This document shows, piece by piece, positions 61,157-64,000 of a stretch of DNA of 64,000 nt. Position 1 is the stretch's first letter, and every line of letters begins with the position of its first letter. The DNA is taken from the NCBI GenBank assembly GCA_036960305.1, contig JBALWA010000008.1, forward strand, positions 45,944-109,943, in the 5' to 3' direction. This DNA is from JBALVT01 sp036960305. Lineage in GTDB: Bacteria > Pseudomonadota > Gammaproteobacteria > Pseudomonadales > Halieaceae. The position numbers and the translations under genes were made by a program. The notes below the pieces were generated by a model. That model saw nothing but the letters and a program-made list of their open reading frames with translations. It did not search any database and was not told the DNA's origin.

Positions 61157-62254
61157 TTAGAGATTAAACCCCTGCGTGAGAAGTAAAGCTTGTGACCGAG
61201 AAGATACGTCCAGCTTAGAAAAAATTGTGGACAAGTGATTGCGGACAGTCTTTTCACTGATAAACAACGCCTCGGCGATATCACGGTTAGAGAGTCCCAA
61301 CGCCAGCTTTGATACCACTTCCAGTTCACGTTTAGACAATAGGGCTAGCTTCGTATTGGTGGCGAAATCGAGTGTTTTTTCTTCCTCACTGCTATTCGGC
61401 TCATCTTCACCAGGAAAATAGCGTTGGAAAACCCGGGAAAACTCTCTCCATCCCGGCTCATCCTCCAACAGTATGTGATTGTCACTATCAATGCTTTCGA
61501 ACTGGCAATCGCGTATTTCTGCCGTAATACCCTTTGCCGAATCGGCACTAATGACTTGATCGCCGGCGACTTGTACAACCAGTGCCGGCACATTGAGCTC
61601 CTCCAATCGAGAAAACAGGCGAATTTCAGACATGGCTTTCATAATACGCTTGGCGGAGGTCTTGGAAGTACTTTTCTGTTGCGTATTCGCATACCAGCGA
61701 ATGTGCTCTGGGGTAGCACCGGGTACAAATAATTGAGAGAACATTGAAGGAAATGCCAGATTTTCCTCGCCCCAACCAGATTCGACTAGATTCTCCATAG
61801 CCGACCAACGCAAGGCCTTGGGGCTTTTGCTCCCTGCCCAGCCTGTCACCAAAGGTGCGTACAATACTAGCTGACTGACGCGTTCGGGGTGCCGCAAACA
61901 GTATAAGATCGCAACTGCTGCGCCCTGTGACATGCCAAATAATGGAAAAGTATCCAGCCCCAATTTATCAACTACGGCTTCAAGATCATCTACCCAGCGT
62001 TCCAGGGAAATATCCGATGTCTCTCGTTGCGATAAGCCACAGCCTCGCGGGTCATAGCGAACCAAAGTATGATTGAGTGACATCAAGCGAAACCAGTGTG
62101 ACCAAATAGGGCTTTCCCAATCGTGTTGAATATGGGTAAGCCAGGTTCCCGCCCTGACAATAGGAGGCCCTTCACCAGATAAGGCGTATGCGATCTGGGT
62201 CTCATCAGCCGATAAAGTAAAAGCTATACGTTGGTTGTGCTCTATATCCATCAT
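61157..62254 (-). CDS. Alpha/beta hydrolase fused to a LuxR-type DNA-binding domain
   Basis: 365 residues. Residues 1-275 are an alpha/beta hydrolase: LSGEGPPIVRAGTWL oxyanion region, FPLFGMSQGAAVAILYCLRH with nucleophile GMSQG (Ser about 112), VVQVAGDQVISADSA and SDNHILLEDE as Asp and His parts. A linker (about 276-300) leads to a LuxR/GerE helix-turn-helix (LLSKRELEVVSKLALGLSNR, then DIAEALFISEKTVRNHLSTI) at about 300-362. This is an uncommon domain pair: probably a ligand-sensing regulator that binds, or hydrolyses, a small ester or amide. The divergent orientation is absent; it stands between the alcohol dehydrogenase and diiron genes on the same strand. Confidence 0.9.
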   Translation of the reverse strand: MMDIEHNQRIAFTLSADETQIAYALSGEGPPIVRAGTWLTHIQHDWESPIWSHWFRLMSLNHTLVRYDPRGCGLSQRETSDISLERWVDDLEAVVDKLGLDTFPLFGMSQGAAVAILYCLRHPERVSQLVLYAPLVTGWAGSKSPKALRWSAMENLVESGWGEENLAFPSMFSQLFVPGATPEHIRWYANTQQKSTSKTSAKRIMKAMSEIRLFSRLEELNVPALVVQVAGDQVISADSAKGITAEIRDCQFESIDSDNHILLEDEPGWREFSRVFQRYFPGEDEPNSSEEEKTLDFATNTKLALLSKRELEVVSKLALGLSNRDIAEALFISEKTVRNHLSTIFSKLDVSSRSQALLLTQGFNL

Positions 62255-62333
62255 TTTCCTATCGTCGTAAACCCACCGCGCAGCTACCTGCTTGACCGAT
62301 TTGAAGTGACACCATGTGCATGGCGCATAGGAT

Positions 62334-62346
62334 GGTTCTTTACATT
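62334..62346 (+). repeat. Dispersed motif GGTTCTTTACATT
   Basis: One-base variant of the motif at 35546-35558 and 19740-19752; it overlaps the stop codon of the alcohol dehydrogenase gene (62345-62347) by two bases. GCATAG a few bases ahead is shared with the 35.5-kb copy. Confidence 0.35.
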
Positions 62347-63367
62347 AACACCCAAAGGCATTATTGGGCAGCGTCCCTTTTTCCTGAATCGTTAAAACTG
62401 CAGCCCCATTCAAGCGACCATGACGCAAATCATCCAGCGCCTGGTTGGCCTGTGCCAATGGGTAGCAACTCACTTCAGTTGTTATAGGGATACGGGAAGC
62501 AAGCGGCAGGAACGCTTCACCGTCAGCGCGGGTCAAGTTCGCGATCGACTGGATACTGCGCTCGCCCCATAAATCGGCGTAGGGTATCGGTGGGATGTCG
62601 CTCATATGTATACCGGCGCAAATCACTTGGCCACCCTTCTTGACCGACCGCAGGGCCTGCAACACACACTCACCCTCCGGGGCAAAAATAATTGCCGCAT
62701 CGAGTAACGCGGGAGGCCTGTCACCGGCCTCACCCGCCCAGCAGGCACCCAGCTGCCGGGCAAAGGCCTGTGTCGAGCTATCGCCAGCACGGGTAAAGGC
62801 ATAGACTTGTTGCTGCTGGTCAAGCGCGACCTGAATAAGAATATGGGCAGCTGCACCAAACCCGTAAAAACCGATCCGCCTGGCCGAGGCCACCGGGCGC
62901 CAGGACCGATAGCCAATTAAGCCGGCACATAATAGCGGTGCCGCCTGGGTATCACTAAAGCCATCGGGGATAGGAAAACAATAGCGGGCATCAGCCACCG
63001 TCAGCTCAGCAAAACCACCATTGACCTGGTAACCGGTGTAAACAGGTTCATCACAGAGATTCTCTCGATGGCTATTACAGAACTCACAATGCCCACAACT
63101 GCCTCCCAGCCAAGGCACACCAACCCTTTCACCGACAGTAAACCCTGAGGCGCTATCGCCCAAGCCAACGACCACACCCACAATCTGATGTCCGGGAATC
63201 AACGGCAGCTTTGGCTTAGTGAGATCACCATCAAGCACATGTAAATCGGTGCGACATATACCACAGGCTGTCACCTGGACAAGTAACTGCCCCGCCCCAG
63301 GCTTGGGATCAGCAACATCCATCAATTTCAAGGGCTGGCCTAGCTCGGTAAATACCATGGCACGCAT
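62345..63367 (-). CDS. Zinc-dependent alcohol dehydrogenase (MDR family)
   Basis: 340 residues. Catalytic zinc Cys in ACGICRTDLHVLDG (about 35-48), the PGHQIVG His, and the structural zinc loop GGSCGHCEFCNSHRENLC near 88-105 with four Cys. The coenzyme domain has YGFGAAAHILIQVALDQ in place of the usual GxGxxG, with an Ala-rich loop. AdhP-like proteins oxidise short alcohols with NAD. It is the first gene of a same-strand series with the LuxR fusion and the diiron gene; the 90-bp gap to the next gene leaves co-transcription open. Confidence 0.9.
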   Translation of the reverse strand: MRAMVFTELGQPLKLMDVADPKPGAGQLLVQVTACGICRTDLHVLDGDLTKPKLPLIPGHQIVGVVVGLGDSASGFTVGERVGVPWLGGSCGHCEFCNSHRENLCDEPVYTGYQVNGGFAELTVADARYCFPIPDGFSDTQAAPLLCAGLIGYRSWRPVASARRIGFYGFGAAAHILIQVALDQQQQVYAFTRAGDSSTQAFARQLGACWAGEAGDRPPALLDAAIIFAPEGECVLQALRSVKKGGQVICAGIHMSDIPPIPYADLWGERSIQSIANLTRADGEAFLPLASRIPITTEVSCYPLAQANQALDDLRHGRLNGAAVLTIQEKGTLPNNAFGC

Positions 63368-63572
63368 AGCAACTGTCCTTCACGATAAAAATGGATTATC
63401 TACCGAGCAAGCCGTCGTGAGCAAGATGCCGGGTTCCGTCGCGAGCTTTCCCTCGCTTGAACATACAGTAATCATGGGCTTGCCTGGTCGACTTGAACTT
63501 GCGCATGCCCGACTCTTTCCCGCATGTTCAACCCTTTCCCCCCCATTTGTGTTACTATACGCGCCCAGCGCA

Positions 63573-63682
63573 AAGCCTCGACCTCTCAAGCACCAAGCCT
63601 CGACCTCTCAAGCACTAAGCCTCGACCTCTAAAGCACCAAGCCTCGACCTCTCAAGCACTAAGCCTCGACCTCTAAAGCACT
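63573..63682. repeat. Five tandem copies of a 22-bp repeat
   Basis: The unit AAGCCTCGACCTCTCAAGCA plus CC or CT occurs five times end to end (starts 63573, 63595, 63617, 63639, 63661) with C/T or C/A changes at two positions. There are no spacers. It lies in the 380-bp region between the alcohol dehydrogenase and the nucleotidyltransferase; no gene is recognised in that region. Confidence 0.9.
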
Positions 63683-63746
63683 AAGCTGACCAGCCGGAAG
63701 TTCCGCTGCGCGCCAAATATGTTGTTAGTGCAACATGAGGATAGCT

Positions 63747-64000
63747 ATGAAAGCAAAAAAATCATAACCCAAGGAGAAACCTGTCCAAAATCACTCATTA
63801 GTAAATATTGTAACGGTTAAAACCAAACGAGTTAAGACAGCCATTTTGCTAGCGGCAGGAACGGGATCCCGTTTGCGGCCTTTAACACTCGATGCACCTA
63901 AATGCCTCACGGTGGTCGGTGGCAAACCTATCCTGGAGCGACTGATTGAAAACTTACGCGCACAGGGAATCCAGAAACTAGTTGTGGTAACGGGTTACCT
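63747..64000 (+). CDS. Sugar-phosphate nucleotidyltransferase, start unclear, 3' end beyond the window
   Basis: The frame from 63768 to the edge encodes KTAILLAAGTGSRLRPLTLD, then APKCLTVVGGKPILERLIEN and a following LVVVTGY: the N-terminal nucleotide-binding loop of NTP transferases (mannose-1-phosphate guanylyltransferase or choline-phosphate cytidylyltransferase type). A good start (ATG at 63747, GAGGAT ahead) is in the same frame but is followed by an in-frame TAA at 63765-63767 after six codons. No ATG, GTG or TTG lies between that stop and the conserved loop. An AAGGAG sits at 63771. So the gene begins at a non-standard codon, or the TAA is a mutation. Confidence 0.7.

Noticed and set aside
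63573..63682. CRISPR array
   Set aside because: The 22-bp units are contiguous, with no unique spacers, and no cas gene is present.

Overview
The window reads as a chromosomal segment of an aerobic, probably marine gammaproteobacterium. Two large TonB-dependent receptors, many short-chain dehydrogenases, three membrane fatty acid hydroxylase/sterol desaturase proteins, a DUF3604 protein, and acyl-CoA and lipid enzymes recall the Cellvibrionales/Halieaceae type of genome. That placement is inferred from gene content only; no rRNA or tRNA gene was recognised.

Layout. 1-16.7 kb: a TonB-dependent receptor running off the left edge, a fatty acid hydroxylase, a Kef-type antiporter, then a long minus-strand block (cytochrome c/beta-propeller protein, SRPBCC, VOC and a second TonB receptor) facing a TetR regulator and a GPH-type transporter. 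This looks like an uptake and degradation locus for a hydrophobic or aromatic compound. An SDR/class III aminotransferase/SDR group follows. 17-22 kb: second hydroxylase, two-domain PilZ protein, a 473-bp inverted-repeat element carrying an AraC remnant, a SYLF lipid-binding protein, an RHH/RelE-type toxin-antitoxin pair and a DUF2956 protein. 22.1-24.3 kb: a mobile-element scar in which an IS6-family element is split around a truncated IS91-family transposase and a wax ester synthase remnant. 24.3-31.3 kb: a membrane protein coupled to glutamate decarboxylase, an RND efflux pair and an IS6 copy with an in-frame internal deletion. 31.3-40.8 kb: DUF3604 protein, deazaflavin-type oxidoreductase, UspA, a Tat-tagged reductase, a FitAB/VapBC-type toxin-antitoxin pair, DUF3047, Lrp/AsnC regulator, class V aminotransferase and a DJ-1/PfpI protein.

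40.9-46.2 kb holds the most striking unit: a tight five-gene operon of a lipoprotein with two c-type haem sites fused to a complete PHM-like copper monooxygenase, a TlpA-like thioredoxin, a DUF4266 lipoprotein, a DUF3570 beta-barrel protein with two SGAS motifs, and an ApbE-like flavin transferase without a signal peptide. It looks like a periplasmic/outer-membrane redox system.

46.4-63.4 kb: two close paralogues of a ferritin-like diiron protein, 13 kb apart. One is followed by an SDR and a convergent hydroxylase; the other lies downstream of an alcohol dehydrogenase and an alpha/beta hydrolase-LuxR fusion. Between them are a beta-propeller lipoprotein, an LssY_C lipoprotein, a coiled-coil protein, a sulfatase gene broken by one in-frame TGA, and an acyltransferase/acyl-CoA ligase/lipase group. 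The right edge has five 22-bp tandem repeats and the start of a sugar nucleotidyltransferase whose initiation codon is unclear.
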